Notes: a model not told the origin generated them from the letters alone. Counted from the stretch's first letter, positions 33,163 through 46,800 are shown. The stretch is DNA of 64,000 bases from Nocardioides marmoriginsengisoli (GCF_003725695.1 NZ_RJSE01000003.1:380006-444005), one strand, 5' to 3'. Numbers and translations: made by a program.

Positions 33163-33225
33163 GTTGAGTGGGCCCGATTTTCCGTCGAGATTCGTCATCT
33201 CGACGGAAAATAGGGCCTACTCAAC
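33163..33225. repeat. Palindromic repeat locus B (GTTGAGTRGGCCC family)
   Basis: Outer arms GTTGAGTGGGCCC (33163-33175) and GGGCCTACTCAAC (33213-33225) enclose an inner perfect stem, ATTTTCCGTCGAGA (33177-33190) with 33198-33211, around a seven-base loop. The outer pair is the same motif as in clusters A and C, while the inner stem is unrelated. It follows the ffh stop by one base and probably ends ffh transcription. Confidence 0.75.
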
Positions 33226-33226
33226 G

Positions 33227-34768
33227 TCACTTCAGGTACTGCGAGAGGTCCGGGAGGTCGTTCGGGTCGAAGTCGGCGCCGGGGCCGCCGGGGAGCCCGA
33301 AGGGGTTCGCCGCCGGAGCCGCCGGCTGGGCGGCGTCCGCCTGGGCCCGCTTCGCCGGGTTCCCGGAGACGCGCTTGCCCTTGCCCTTCTTCGCCTGCGG
33401 TGCCTGGCGGGCCTTGGAGCGCTTGCCGAGCGCCATCCCCGGGGAGCCCGGCATGCCGGGCATGCCGCCGCCCCGAGCCATCTGCTGCATCATCTTCCGG
33501 GCTTCGAAGAACCGGTCGACGAGCTGGTTGATCTCGGCGACCGTCCGCCCCGAGCCCTTCGCGATCCGGGAGCGGCGGGAGCCGTCGATCATCTTCGGGT
33601 TCGCCCGCTCGCCCGGCGTCATCGAGTGGATGATCGCCTCGATCCGGTCGATCTCGCGCTCGTCGAAGTTGTCGAGCTGCTCGCGGAACTGACCCATGCC
33701 GGGGAGCATCCCGAGCATCTTGGTCAGCGAGCCCATCTTCTTGACCTGCTGCATCTGGTCGAGGAAGTCGTCCAGGGTGAAGTCGCCGGACTGGAGCTTC
33801 TCGGCCGCCTTCGCCGCCTGGTCGGCGTCGAAGTTCTTCTCGGCCTGCTCGATCAGGGTGAGCAGGTCGCCCATGTCGAGGATCCGCGAGGCCATCCGGT
33901 CCGGGTGGAACAGGTCGAAGTCGGTGAGCTTCTCGCCGTTCGACGCGAACATCACCGGCTTGCCGGTCATCTTCGCGATCGAGAGCGCCGCGCCACCGCG
34001 GGCGTCGCCGTCGAGCTTGGTGAGCACCACGCCGTCGTACCCGACGCCGTCGAGGAAGGCCTGCGCCGTGTTCACGGCGTCCTGGCCGATCATCGCGTCG
34101 ACGACGAAGAGGACCTCGTCCGGGTTGACCGCGTCCCTGATGCCGGCGGCCTGGGCCATCAGCTCCTCATCGATGCCCAGCCGGCCGGCGGTGTCGATGA
34201 TGACGACGTCGTGCAGCGTACGGCGGGCTTCCTCGACACCGGCGCGGGCCACCGAGACCGGGTCCCCGACGCCGTTGCCGGGCTCGGGCGCGAAGACGGT
34301 GACGCCGGCGCGCTCGCCGTTGACCTGGAGCTGCTGGACGGCGTTCGGGCGCTGCAGGTCCGCGGCGACCAGCATCGGCGACTTGTCCTGCGCCTTCAGC
34401 CAGAGCGCGAGCTTGGCGGCGAGGGTGGTCTTACCGGCACCCTGGAGGCCGGCGAGCATGATCACCGTGGGCGGGTTCTTCGCGAACCGCAGCCGGCGGG
34501 TCTCCCCGCCGAGGATCGTGATCAGTTCCTCGTTGACGATCTTGATGACCTGCTGCGCCGGGTTCAGCGCACCGCTGACCTCGGCCCCGCGGGCGCGCTC
34601 CTTGACGGCGCCCACGAAGTCCTTGACCACGGGCAGGGCGACGTCCGCCTCCAGCAGCGCGAGACGGATCTCGCGCGCGGTGGCGTCGATGTCGGCTTCG
34701 GAGAGCTTGCCCTTGCCACGAAGGCTCTTGAAGCTCTCGGACAAGCGGTCGGAAAGGGTGTTGAACAA
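33227..34768 (-). CDS. ffh: Signal recognition particle GTPase Ffh
   Basis: Ffh, 513 residues, binds signal sequences and docks ribosomes to FtsY. N-domain FNTLSDRLSESFKSLRGKGKLSEADID; GTPase motifs GLQGAGKTT, DTAGRL and TKLDGDARGG; then a methionine-rich M domain (ARKMMQQMARGGGMPGMPGSPGM). The C-terminus carries a Lys-rich and Pro/Ala-rich extension. I chose the TTG at 34768, with GAGGA five bases upstream, because it gives the family N-terminus. Stop and repeat B are one base apart. Confidence 0.96.
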   Translation of the reverse strand: MFNTLSDRLSESFKSLRGKGKLSEADIDATAREIRLALLEADVALPVVKDFVGAVKERARGAEVSGALNPAQQVIKIVNEELITILGGETRRLRFAKNPPTVIMLAGLQGAGKTTLAAKLALWLKAQDKSPMLVAADLQRPNAVQQLQVNGERAGVTVFAPEPGNGVGDPVSVARAGVEEARRTLHDVVIIDTAGRLGIDEELMAQAAGIRDAVNPDEVLFVVDAMIGQDAVNTAQAFLDGVGYDGVVLTKLDGDARGGAALSIAKMTGKPVMFASNGEKLTDFDLFHPDRMASRILDMGDLLTLIEQAEKNFDADQAAKAAEKLQSGDFTLDDFLDQMQQVKKMGSLTKMLGMLPGMGQFREQLDNFDEREIDRIEAIIHSMTPGERANPKMIDGSRRSRIAKGSGRTVAEINQLVDRFFEARKMMQQMARGGGMPGMPGSPGMALGKRSKARQAPQAKKGKGKRVSGNPAKRAQADAAQPAAPAANPFGLPGGPGADFDPNDLPDLSQYLK

Positions 34769-34869
34769 GACGGTCCTCGGAGTCGAGACGGCGGAACGGC
34801 GCTTCCTGAGACCGCCCAGCCTAGAGGACGGCGGTTGATGGGTTTGACGCGATCGGTCAGGCTGGCCGG

Positions 34870-35175
34870 ATGGAGACTGCGGTGATGTTCCTGGCGGTCG
34901 CCGGCATCCTGCTGGCATGCGTGGTCGCGGTGTGGGTGTTCCAGCGCGGCCTGGCCCGCGACGCCCGACCGCGGACCAGCTCGATGGGGGACGCCTTCGG
35001 CAACCTGATCGACGTCTTCGACCCGGCCCAGGCCCGTGCCAGCCGCGACCTCAAGGACCAGCAGAACGTCGGCCCGGTCTCGAAGGTCCCCGAGCGCGAC
35101 CCCGACGACCCGATCCAGCTCACCCTGGGACCGGACGGCAACCCGAGAGCGGTCAGGATCCGCCGGGACCGCTGA
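34870..35175 (+). CDS. Small single-pass membrane protein of unknown function
   Basis: A 101-residue protein with one N-terminal transmembrane helix (VMFLAVAGILLACVVAVWVF) and a charged cytoplasmic part containing DAFGNLIDVFDPAQARASRDLKDQQN. I do not recognise the family. The last 23 bases overlap the 3' end of glnD on the other strand. CAGGCT lies six bases before the ATG, a weak -10 candidate for a leaderless start; no Shine-Dalgarno is seen. Confidence 0.7.
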   Translation: METAVMFLAVAGILLACVVAVWVFQRGLARDARPRTSSMGDAFGNLIDVFDPAQARASRDLKDQQNVGPVSKVPERDPDDPIQLTLGPDGNPRAVRIRRDR

Positions 35176-37381
35176 GGACCACCCTGATCGCGTCCGCTGC
35201 CGCGGCGGCCGCGGCCGGATCCAGCCCTCCCCCGTCGGCACCCTGGACGTAGAAGACGTCGACCGCCTGCGGACCGAGGGTGTCCACGTGCGCCGAGGCC
35301 ACCGTGTGGCCCAGCCCGGCGAGGGTCGCGCAGACCAGGTAGACCACGCCCGGGCGGTCGGCGGCCCGGACCTCGATCACGCTCGCCCGTTCCGAGGCCT
35401 CCGGGTGCAGCACCACGATCGGGGCCAGGGCGCTGGCCTCGTTCGTCCGGAGCCGGTCCGCCGGGTCGAGGCGCCCCTCGGCGATCGCCTCCAGCCGCTC
35501 CCGCATCACGGTGGCGTCCAGCCCGGTGCGCGACACCTGCCACTCGGAGATGCCGATGCCGTCGTCGGTCCAGGCGCGGGCCGCCCGCACCGAGACCCGT
35601 TGCAGGGCCAGCATCGCGGCGGCGTCGGCGAGCAGGCCGACCCGGTCGCCGGACATCACCGTCACCGTCGAGCCGTCGCCCGCCTCGACGACGGCCACCC
35701 CGACCTCGCGCGGATCGGCCCGGACCAGCGCCGGCACCTCGACCGCACGGGGCTGGTTCTCCACGGTCAGGTTCTCGGTGAGCTCGACCGAGGCGCGTCG
35801 TACGAGGCTCTTGATCAGGGACGCGCGCCAGGTCGTCCAGGCCTTCTCCGAGGTGGCCCGCGCGTCGGCCTCGGTGAGCGCGGCCAGCAGCTCCAGCTCC
35901 TCGCGGTCGTTGATCCGCTCGGTGACCAGCGCCACCGTGACCGGGTCCTCGGGGTCGCGGGTGGTCGCGGTCTCCGGCAGCAGCAGGTGCCACCGGACCA
36001 GACCGGCCACCAGCTCGGTCTCGCGGGCGTCGAAGCCGATCCGGGCGGCGATCTCCCGGGCGATCGGCTCACCGGCGACGCTGTGCTCGGTGACCTGGCC
36101 CTTGCCGATGTCGTGCAGCAGCGCCGCGATCATCAGCACGTCCGGCCGGGAGACCCGGCGGATCAGCGCGGAGGCCTCGATGCAGGTCTCGACCAGGTGC
36201 CGGTCGACGGTGAACCGGTGCACCACCGAGGCGTGCGGTAGCAGCCGGACCCGCTCCCACTCGGGCAGGATCGCGGCCAGCGCCCCGGTCTCGTCGAGGG
36301 TCTCCCAGACCGGCAGCAGACCCCGTCCGGCGGCCAGCAGCCGGACCAGCAGGTCCCGCGCCTCGGCGGGCCAGGGAACGGGCAGGGGCGGCACCTCCGC
36401 GACCAGCCGTGCCGCGGTCGACGGTTCCAGGACCAGGTCGCGCTCGGCCGCCTCGGCCGCGGCCCGGAGCAGCAGCAGCGGGTCGCGCGAGGGCTTGGCG
36501 TCCCGGTCGAGGACCACCTCCTCGTAGGCGATCGCGAGGCCGTCGGCGATCGGCGTCAGCTGCGGCTTGCGCGCGGCCGGGCTCTTGGCCGGGCGTCGGA
36601 GCACGGCGTCCACCCGGCGCCAGGCCAGCCGGGAGACGTGGGTCAAGCGCCGTCCGAGGCTGCGGACGTGCAGCTGCACCGCGGCCGCGTCCGGCAGGTC
36701 CAGCAGCGGCGCCATGTCGGCCCAGTACTCCGGCGAGATCCGGTCGGTGCCCCGGCCGGCCACCGTGTGCAGGGCGTCCCTGACGTCGAGCATCGCCTGC
36801 CGGCAGCCCTCGAGCTCGGCGTGCGGTACGTCGACCAGCCAGGTGGCCATCAGCGCCTTGAGGACGACCGCGTCGCGCAGGCCGCCGGTGGCCTCCTTGA
36901 TGTCCGGGACCGAGACGTGGGCGAGCTCGCCGAGCAGCCGGTTCCGGTCGCGGACCAGACCGTTGAGCTCCCGCAGCCGTTCCTTCGCGTCGCGCCGCCA
37001 GGCGGTGAGGATCGCGGTGCGCAGGCGCAGGGTGACGTTCGGGTCGCCGGCCAGGTGCCGGGCGTCCAGCAGGCCGAGGGCCACCTTGAGGTCGGCGGCG
37101 GCCTGGCCGAGCACCTCGTCGAACGAGCGCACCGCGTGGTCGATGTTCGCCCCGGAGTCCCAGAGCGGGTACCAGATCTGACCGGCCCAGTCCCCCACCT
37201 CGATCTCGGCGTCGTGGACCAGCAGCACGTCGAGGTCGCTGTACGGCGCCAGCTCCTCGCGCCCGTAGCCGCCGACCGCGACCAGCGCCACCCCGGCCTC
37301 GGGGCAACCGACCTTCTCGAAGGCCTCCTGGCACAGCGCGTCGGCGGCGAGGGCGCGCTGCGCCCGTTCGGCTGCTGTCAC
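35153..37381 (-). CDS. glnD: PII uridylyltransferase/uridylyl-removing-type protein GlnD
   Basis: GlnD modifies PII according to glutamine level; in actinobacteria it may adenylylate instead. The 742-residue protein has the nucleotidyltransferase motif VGGYGREELAPYSDLDVLLVHD near the N-terminus, an HD domain with LLHDIGKGQVTEHS, and two C-terminal ACT regions (VAVVEAGDGSTVTVMSGDRVGLLADAAA and VIEVRAADRPGVVYLVCATLA). It is somewhat short against proteobacterial GlnD, typical for this phylum. The GTG start lies 15 bases after glnB, and the gene closes the amtB-PII operon. Confidence 0.94.
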   Translation of the reverse strand: MTAAERAQRALAADALCQEAFEKVGCPEAGVALVAVGGYGREELAPYSDLDVLLVHDAEIEVGDWAGQIWYPLWDSGANIDHAVRSFDEVLGQAAADLKVALGLLDARHLAGDPNVTLRLRTAILTAWRRDAKERLRELNGLVRDRNRLLGELAHVSVPDIKEATGGLRDAVVLKALMATWLVDVPHAELEGCRQAMLDVRDALHTVAGRGTDRISPEYWADMAPLLDLPDAAAVQLHVRSLGRRLTHVSRLAWRRVDAVLRRPAKSPAARKPQLTPIADGLAIAYEEVVLDRDAKPSRDPLLLLRAAAEAAERDLVLEPSTAARLVAEVPPLPVPWPAEARDLLVRLLAAGRGLLPVWETLDETGALAAILPEWERVRLLPHASVVHRFTVDRHLVETCIEASALIRRVSRPDVLMIAALLHDIGKGQVTEHSVAGEPIAREIAARIGFDARETELVAGLVRWHLLLPETATTRDPEDPVTVALVTERINDREELELLAALTEADARATSEKAWTTWRASLIKSLVRRASVELTENLTVENQPRAVEVPALVRADPREVGVAVVEAGDGSTVTVMSGDRVGLLADAAAMLALQRVSVRAARAWTDDGIGISEWQVSRTGLDATVMRERLEAIAEGRLDPADRLRTNEASALAPIVVLHPEASERASVIEVRAADRPGVVYLVCATLAGLGHTVASAHVDTLGPQAVDVFYVQGADGGGLDPAAAAAAADAIRVVLSGPGGS

Positions 37382-37396
37382 TGCGGGTCGTTCGTC

Positions 37397-39140
<1,744 letters not shown>

Positions 39141-39171
39141 GGGCGATCACACTCCCGGTCGCACGTTAACG

Positions 39172-39210
39172 GTGGGCGCGCCACATGTTTCAGTCATGTG
39201 ACGCGCCCAC
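39172..39210. terminator. Hairpin between glnK and amtB copy 1
   Basis: GTGGGCGCG plus CACATG (39172-39187) pair with CATGTG plus CGCGCCCAC (39195-39210), with one mismatch and a seven-base loop. It lies after the glnK stop, upstream of amtB copy 1. It could end glnK transcripts, and it overlaps the GlnR-like box. Confidence 0.6.
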
Positions 39211-39221
39211 GTTTGTGTTAC
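39187..39221 (-). promoter_or_regulatory. GlnR-like box upstream of amtB copy 1
   Basis: On the minus strand GTCAC (39198-39202) is followed after six bases by GAAAC (39187-39191), the GTnAC-n6-GAAAC half-site of actinobacterial GlnR. A further GTAAC lies at 39217-39221. GAAAC is about 18 bases before a -10-like TAACGT, a position suited to activation. The binding protein is inferred. Confidence 0.55.
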
Positions 39222-39261
39222 GGCTGGATTAACAGCCGCTCACCAGGTCCTTGCGGTCCGG

Positions 39262-41053
<1,792 letters not shown>

Positions 41054-41139
41054 AAACGTGTGAACTCCCCCACCGCACCTGCTCACCGCCCCCTCCGCGC
41101 CGGCTGACGGTCTCGACTGTCGAGGGGCTGATCTGCACC

Positions 41140-41155
41140 GAAAACACCGGTTTTC
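41140..41155. promoter_or_regulatory. Inverted repeat upstream of tetR, possible operator
   Basis: GAAAAC (41140-41145) and GTTTTC (41150-41155) are separated by ACCG. TetR regulators often bind such palindromes near their own gene. It lies about 115 bases before the tetR -10, so the link is tentative. Confidence 0.3.
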
Positions 41156-41269
41156 ACACCCGGTAGGGGGACGACACGCAAATACAGGCAGAAAGTCACG
41201 GGTCCAAAGGGAGAATTTCCTCCTGATTTCAATGTCGGCGTTTCGCTTCCCTCCAGCGCGGCGCAGTCC

Positions 41270-41275
41270 TACCTT
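41270..41275 (+). promoter_or_regulatory. -10 element of leaderless tetR
   Basis: TACCTT ends six bases before the GTG at 41282, with no Shine-Dalgarno. The same hexamer and spacing occur before the PLP lyase gene at 59394. Confidence 0.5.
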
Positions 41276-41281
41276 TGGCCC

Positions 41282-41899
41282 GTGTCCGAGTCATTCGCCG
41301 CCTCTGAGCCGCCGGAAAACCCCCTGCCGCGGCGTAAGGGCCGACCCCGCGACGCGACCGCCGACGACCGCATCCTCGCGGCCGCCGCGGAGCTGATCCT
41401 CAAGCACGGCTACGACAACATGACCGTCGACGAGGTGGCTGCTGCGGCCAAGGCCGGGAAGGCGACGGTCTACCGCCGCTGGGCCGGCAAGGAGGACCTC
41501 GCCTTCGCCGCTCTCGAGCAGCTGTACAGCAACGAGTTCCCGCTCCCCGACACCGGCTCGATCGTCGGCGACCTGCGCGAGGCCTTCACCCAAGCACTTG
41601 AGTTCGCCTCCTCCGACACCGGTCGCGCCTACCTTCGGATGACGATCGCCGAATCACTGCGCGACGAGCGGCTCCGGGCGCTCTACACCGCCGCGCACAA
41701 CGGTCAGGACGCAGCCGCCCGGAAGATGTTCGAGAGGGCCGTCGCCCGCGGCGAGATCCGCAAGGACGTCCGGATCGACTTCGCGGTCGGATGGTTCGCG
41801 AGCCTGCTGGTGATGAACTCGATCACCGAGAAGCCGCAGCCCGGCGCCGACGAGGTGGACGACATGATCGACTTCCTCCTCCGCGGCTGCGGCGCCTGA
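41282..41899 (+). CDS. TetR-family transcriptional regulator
   Basis: A 205-residue repressor-type protein. The DNA-binding helix-turn-helix is ILAAAAELILKHGYDNMTVDEVAAAAKAGKATVYRRWAGKEDL (about residues 30-72). The C-terminal ligand domain is of the type with the WF/SLL segments AVGWFASLLVMNSI. It is divergent from the amtB operon and convergent with ftsY. Its ligand and targets are unknown. The GTG start is leaderless. Confidence 0.9.
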   Translation: MSESFAASEPPENPLPRRKGRPRDATADDRILAAAAELILKHGYDNMTVDEVAAAAKAGKATVYRRWAGKEDLAFAALEQLYSNEFPLPDTGSIVGDLREAFTQALEFASSDTGRAYLRMTIAESLRDERLRALYTAAHNGQDAAARKMFERAVARGEIRKDVRIDFAVGWFASLLVMNSITEKPQPGADEVDDMIDFLLRGCGA

Positions 41900-41938
41900 T
41901 CAAGCAGTCGAGATCAGGTGACGGACCCGCAGAGGTGA

Positions 41939-43084
41939 CTACTCCCCGAGCAGCGCGTCCACGAACGCGACCGGGTCGAACGGCGCCAGGTCGTCCGGAC
42001 CCTCGCCCAGCCCGACCAGCTTGACCGGGACCCCGAGCTCGCGCTGGACCGCGACGACGATGCCGCCCTTGGCCGACCCGTCGAGCTTGGTGAGCACGAT
42101 CCCGGTGACGTCGACGACCTCGCTGAAGACCCGTGCCTGCACCAGACCGTTCTGGCCGGTGGTGGCGTCTAGGACCAGCAGCACCTCGGCGACCTCGGTC
42201 TGCTTCTCGATCACCCGCTTGACCTTGCCCAGCTCGTCCATCAGGCCGGCCTTGTTCTGCAGCCGGCCGGCGGTGTCGACCAGGACCACGTCGACGTCGC
42301 GCTCGATCCCGGAGCGGACCGCCTCGAAGGCGACGCTGGCGGGGTCACTCCCCTCGGGACCCGCGACCACGTCGACGCCGACCCGCTCGCCCCAGGTGGA
42401 GAGCTGCTCGGTCGCGGCCGCCCGGAAGGTGTCTGCGGCGCCCATCAGCACGCTGCGGTCCTCGGCGACCAGCACCCGGGCGATCTTGCCGACCGAGGTG
42501 GTCTTGCCGGCACCGTTGACGCCGACGACCAGGACCACGGCCGGGCCGTCGGCGCGATCGAGGTGGAGGGAGCGGTCCATCGTCGGATCGACCAGGGCGA
42601 GCAGCTCCTCGTGCAGCACCGTCCGGGCCTCCGCGGCCGGCGTGCCCTCGACCCGGAGCCGGGTGCGCAGCCGCTCGACCAGGTGGGTGGTCGGCCCGAC
42701 GCCGACGTCCGCGGTGAGCAGGGTGTCCTCGAGCTCTTCCCAGGTGTCCTCGTCGAGGCGGTCCCGGGAGAGCAGCGCGAGCAGCCCGCGACCGAGTCCG
42801 CCCTGGGAGCCGGCCAGGCGCTGACGGAGCCGGACCAGCCGGCTCGCCGATCCCTCCGGGCGCTCCAGGGTGGCTGTCGGCGCCACCTCGACCGGTGCCG
42901 AGGACGCAGCAGCACCCGAGTCGGCGACGTCCTCGTCGTCGGTGGCAACCGCGTCGGCCGACGGAGCCGGTACGGCGGACGGAGCCGGCCCGGCGCCGCG
43001 CCCGCGGACGACCAGCCCCACCAGGAGGGCGATCGCGACCAGCGCGACCACACCGGCGATGACGAGGTACTCAGTCGTTCCCAT
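41939..43084 (-). CDS. ftsY: Signal recognition particle receptor FtsY
   Basis: FtsY, 381 residues, receives SRP-ribosome complexes at the membrane. Unlike E. coli FtsY it begins with a transmembrane helix (YLVIAGVVALVAIALLVGLVV), as in many actinobacteria, followed by an acidic Ala/Asp/Pro linker. The NG domain carries GVNGAGKTTSVGKIA, DTAGRL and TKLDGSAKGG. I start at the ATG at 43084. Ffh is about 8 kb away. It lies downstream of smc, as in other actinobacteria. Confidence 0.96.
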   Translation of the reverse strand: MGTTEYLVIAGVVALVAIALLVGLVVRGRGAGPAPSAVPAPSADAVATDDEDVADSGAAASSAPVEVAPTATLERPEGSASRLVRLRQRLAGSQGGLGRGLLALLSRDRLDEDTWEELEDTLLTADVGVGPTTHLVERLRTRLRVEGTPAAEARTVLHEELLALVDPTMDRSLHLDRADGPAVVLVVGVNGAGKTTSVGKIARVLVAEDRSVLMGAADTFRAAATEQLSTWGERVGVDVVAGPEGSDPASVAFEAVRSGIERDVDVVLVDTAGRLQNKAGLMDELGKVKRVIEKQTEVAEVLLVLDATTGQNGLVQARVFSEVVDVTGIVLTKLDGSAKGGIVVAVQRELGVPVKLVGLGEGPDDLAPFDPVAFVDALLGE

Positions 43085-43135
43085 GGGCCAATCCAACCAG
43101 AGCGCGACCCGTGGCCGCGCGCTGGCCGACCCGGA

Positions 43136-43312
43136 CTACTTCCTGGTCGGGGTGTCCGCCAGCGTCGGCATCGCCTCGACGCCGCGCTTCATCGCGTCGC
43201 CCAGCCACGGCGCGACCGGCAGGTCCTCACCGCGGTGCGGGAAGGCGACGTACGCGACCACGACACCGGCAGTGACGAGGATCAACAGCATGGCGAGCAG
43301 CATCCAGAGCAT
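43136..43312 (-). CDS. Small single-pass membrane protein, 58 aa
   Basis: A 58-residue ORF. It begins MLWMLLAMLLILVTAGVVVAYV, one transmembrane helix, and continues with AFPHRGEDLPVAPWLGDAMKRGVEAMPTL. GGAAGG lies about nine bases before the ATG at 43312. It sits between the thioesterase and ftsY genes on the same strand and fills an otherwise empty stretch. Frame, ribosome-binding site and helix support a real gene; function is unknown. Confidence 0.6.
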   Translation of the reverse strand: MLWMLLAMLLILVTAGVVVAYVAFPHRGEDLPVAPWLGDAMKRGVEAMPTLADTPTRK

Positions 43313-43375
43313 CCGAGAGGGCCTTCCGAGAGATTCCGTCCTGCCATCTTCCTACCCGATGGGTGGTTGCCCTAC

Positions 43376-43846
43376 TCAGGCCGACGGCGGCTGTGACCCA
43401 CGGAACAGCGGGGTGACCGCATCCCGGATGACGTCCGGCATCGGCACCGACGGCCGCGCCGGGTCGGTGTTGTCGACGTACACGTGCACGAACCGGCCCT
43501 CGGCCGCGGCCTCCTCGTCCGGCTCGCCGGAGCCGCCCTGGAAGAGACCGATCCGGTAGACGATCGACGAGGTGCCGACCTTGTCGACGACCAGGCCCAT
43601 GTCGATCGGCGCGGGGAAGCCGATCTCCCGGAAGTAGCGGCAGCCGGTCTCGGCCACCACCCCGATCTGCGGCAGCGCCCGGACGTCGACCCCGGTGGCC
43701 TCGTAGAGGTGCGCGTTGACGGCGGTGTCGAACAGCTCGTAGTAGGTGGCGTTGTTCAGGTGCCCGTAGGCGTCGTCGTCACGCCACCGGCTGGTGGCGA
43801 CCCGCCAGGCGACGTAGTCGGCTCGGGTGGGGCGGGCGGTGCTCAA
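43376..43846 (-). CDS. Acyl-CoA thioesterase, hotdog fold (4-hydroxybenzoyl-CoA type)
   Basis: A 156-residue hotdog thioesterase. The family segment RWRDDDAYGHLNNATYYELFDTA contains the active-site aspartate region, followed by CRYFREIGFPAPIDMGLVVDKVG. It probably hydrolyses a medium or aromatic acyl-CoA; the substrate is unknown. The TTG start overlaps the smc stop (CTTGA), so translation is coupled to smc, an odd partner for a metabolic enzyme but a conserved neighbourhood in some actinobacteria. Confidence 0.85.
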   Translation of the reverse strand: MSTARPTRADYVAWRVATSRWRDDDAYGHLNNATYYELFDTAVNAHLYEATGVDVRALPQIGVVAETGCRYFREIGFPAPIDMGLVVDKVGTSSIVYRIGLFQGGSGEPDEEAAAEGRFVHVYVDNTDPARPSVPMPDVIRDAVTPLFRGSQPPSA

Positions 43847-46800
43847 GCGGACTCGGCCTCGCGCAGCCGCTGGCTGATCACCGCGGAGACGCCGTCACCG
43901 CGCATCGAGACGCCGTACAGCGCGTCGCCGACCTCCATCGTCCGCTTCTGGTGGGTGATCACCAGGAGCTGGCTGTGCGCGCGCAGCTCCTCGTAGATCT
44001 CCAGCAGCCGGCCGAGGTTGGTGTCGTCGAGGGCCGCCTCGACCTCGTCGAGGATGTAGAACGGCGACGGCCGGGCCTTGAAGAGCGCGAACAGGAAGCA
44101 GACCGCGACCAGGGAGCGCTCACCGCCGGAGAGCAGCGAGAGCCGCTTGACCTTCTTGCCGGCCGGCCGCGCCTCGACCTCGACGCCGGTGGTCAGCATG
44201 TTCTCCGGGTCGGTCAGCACGAGCTTGCCCTCACCGCCCGGGAAGAGCCGGCCGAAGGTCTCGTCGAAGGCCTTGACTACGTCGGCGTACGCCTCGGTGA
44301 AGACCTGCTCGACGCGCTCGTCGACCTCCTTGACGATGTCCAGCAGGTCCCGGCGGGTACGACGCAGGTCCTCGAGCTGCTCGGTGAGGAACTTGTGCCG
44401 CTCCTCCAGCGCCGAGAACTCCTCCAGCGCCAGCGGGTTGATCCGGCCCAGCTGGGCCAGTGCGCGTTCGGCGGAGCGCAACCGCTTGGTCTGCACGTCG
44501 CGGTCGTACGGCGCCGGCTCGGGCTCCTCCTCGCCGTCCGCCAGGACGCCGACGAACGGAACCAGCTGGTCCGGGCCGTACTCGGCGACCAGCGCGGCGG
44601 CGTCGAGTCCGAGCTCCTCGAGGGCCTTCTCCTCGAGCTGCTCGATCCGCAGCCGCTGCTCGGTGCGGGCCATCTCGTCGCGGTGCACCGAGTTGACCAG
44701 CTCGTCCAGGGTGGTGCCGAGACCGCGCAGCTTCTCGCGGGCCGCGACCAGGTCCTGCTCGCGGCCGACCCGGCCCTGCTCCACCCGGGTCCGCTGGGCC
44801 GCGGCCAGCTCGACCGACTCCTCCAGCCGGGCGAGCACGATCGCGACGCCGCGGGTGACGGCCTCGGCGACCTTGCCCTCGCGGAGCAGCCGCTCGCGAC
44901 GGGCGATCGCCTTCGCGCGGGCGTCGCGCTCGGCCTGGGCCGCCGCCATCAGGTTGTCGGCGCGGCCGTGCAGCGCCCGGGCCCGCTCCTCCGCGGTGCG
45001 CAGCGCCAGCCGGGAGTCCATCTCCGCGGCGCGAGCGGCCCGTGCGGCCTCGCCGAGGGCCTCGCGCTCGGTCGTGTCGGGCTCCTCGTCGGGAGCCTCC
45101 TCGGCGGCGGCCAGCCGGGTCTCCAGCTCGGCGAGGCCGGCCAGGTCGGTGGTGTGCGACTCCTGCGCGGTGAGGATCGCCTGCTCCAGGCGAGCGGCCT
45201 CGGCCTTCGCGGAGCGGGCCTGGGAGCCGTACTGCCCCAGCTCCTCGGCCACCGCGGCGAGCGCGGCGTCGGACTCGTGCAGCTTGGCCAGCGCGACGTC
45301 CACCCGGCCGGCCGCGTCGGCGCGCTCGTTCTCCAGCGCGCTCAGCGAGAAGGTCAGTCGGTCCAGGTCGTGGTTGGCACGGTTGAGCGACTCGGTCGCC
45401 TCGTCGACCGCGGCCTGGACCTCGATCAGGCTCGGCTGGCTCGACGAGCCGCCGGCCGCGAAGTGCACCCCGAGGACGTCGCCGTCCCGGGTCACCGCGG
45501 TCACGTCCGGCGCCTCGGCGACCAGCGCCTTGGCAGCGGCCAGGTCGTCCACGACGGCGACCTTGAAGAGCAGCCGGGACAGCGCGGGACGCAGCTCGGC
45601 CGGGCACTCGACGACATCCATCGCGTAGGTCGCACCGGCCGCCAGGCCCGGCCACTGGGAGTCGTCGACGGCAGCGCCGCCGAGCAGGATCCCGGCCCGG
45701 CCCAGGTCGTCGTTCTTGAGGTGGCCGATCGCGGAGATCGCGGCGTCCACGCTGGTCACGGCGACCGCGTCGGCCGCCCCGCCGAGCGCGGCGGCGACAG
45801 CGGCCTCGTAGCCGCTGCGCACGTTGAGCAGGGCTGCCACCGAGCCGAGCAGCCCGGAGACCGTGTCGGTGGCGGCCAGCAGCGCCCCGGCGCCGTCCTT
45901 GCGGTTCAGGCCGAGCTCGAGGGCCTCCTTGCGGGCTGCGAGCGCACCCCGGTCGCGGTCGGCCTGCTGGGCCTCCTCGCGCATCTTGGCGAGCCGCTCC
46001 TCGATGTCGGCGAGCAGGCCGCTGGCACCTTCGTGCTCGGCGTCGAGCCCCTCCTCACCGGCGTCCAGGCCGGCAATCCGGGACTCCAGGGAGGTGAAGC
46101 TGTGCTCGGCCTTCTCCGCCCGGGCGGCGGCCTCGGCGCGGGCCTCCGCGAGCCGCGCGACCTCCTCCTCGGCGGCGGCGGCCCTGCTGCGCAGCCCGTT
46201 GACCTGGCCGTGCAACCGGGCCATCCCCTCACGGCGATCGGCTGCGGCGCGCTGGAGGCCGGCGATCCGGCGCTCCTCGTCCCCGAACGCCGCCTCGGCG
46301 GTCTGCCGCGCGGTCACCGCCTGCTCGAGCGCGGTGCGGTTCTGGTCGACCTCGGCGACGATGCCCGCCTCCTCGGCGCGGACGCGCTCGGCCTCGGCCT
46401 CGAGCTCGGCCGGGTCGCGGCCCGCCGGCACCTCCGGCTCGGTGGCGGCGTTGCGCACCCGCTCGGCGGCCAGGCTCGCGGTGCCGCGCAGGCGCTCCCG
46501 CAGCCCGGAGAGCCCGAACCAGGTCTCCTGGGCCCGGGCCAGCGCGGGCAGGTCCTCGCGCAGGGCCGCCTCCAGGACGGCCTCGATCTCGCGGGTGGCG
46601 GCGATCTCCGCCTCCACCTCGGCGCGCTTCGCGACCAGGACGCTCTCGTCGGCGAGCTCCTGCTGCAACGACAGCTGGGCGGTCGCGAGGTCGTCGGCCA
46701 TCAGCCGGGCACGGGCGTCGCGGAGGTCCGCCTGGACGGTCTGCGCCCGGCGGGCCACCTCCGCCTGCCGGCCCAGCGGGGTGAGCTGGCGGCGGATCTC

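Noticed and set aside
33139..33198. Upstream 19-codon extension of the amidohydrolase (start at 33198)
   Set aside because: The extension is coded inside palindromic repeat B and has no ribosome-binding site; the GTG at 33141 has a -10 at the expected distance.
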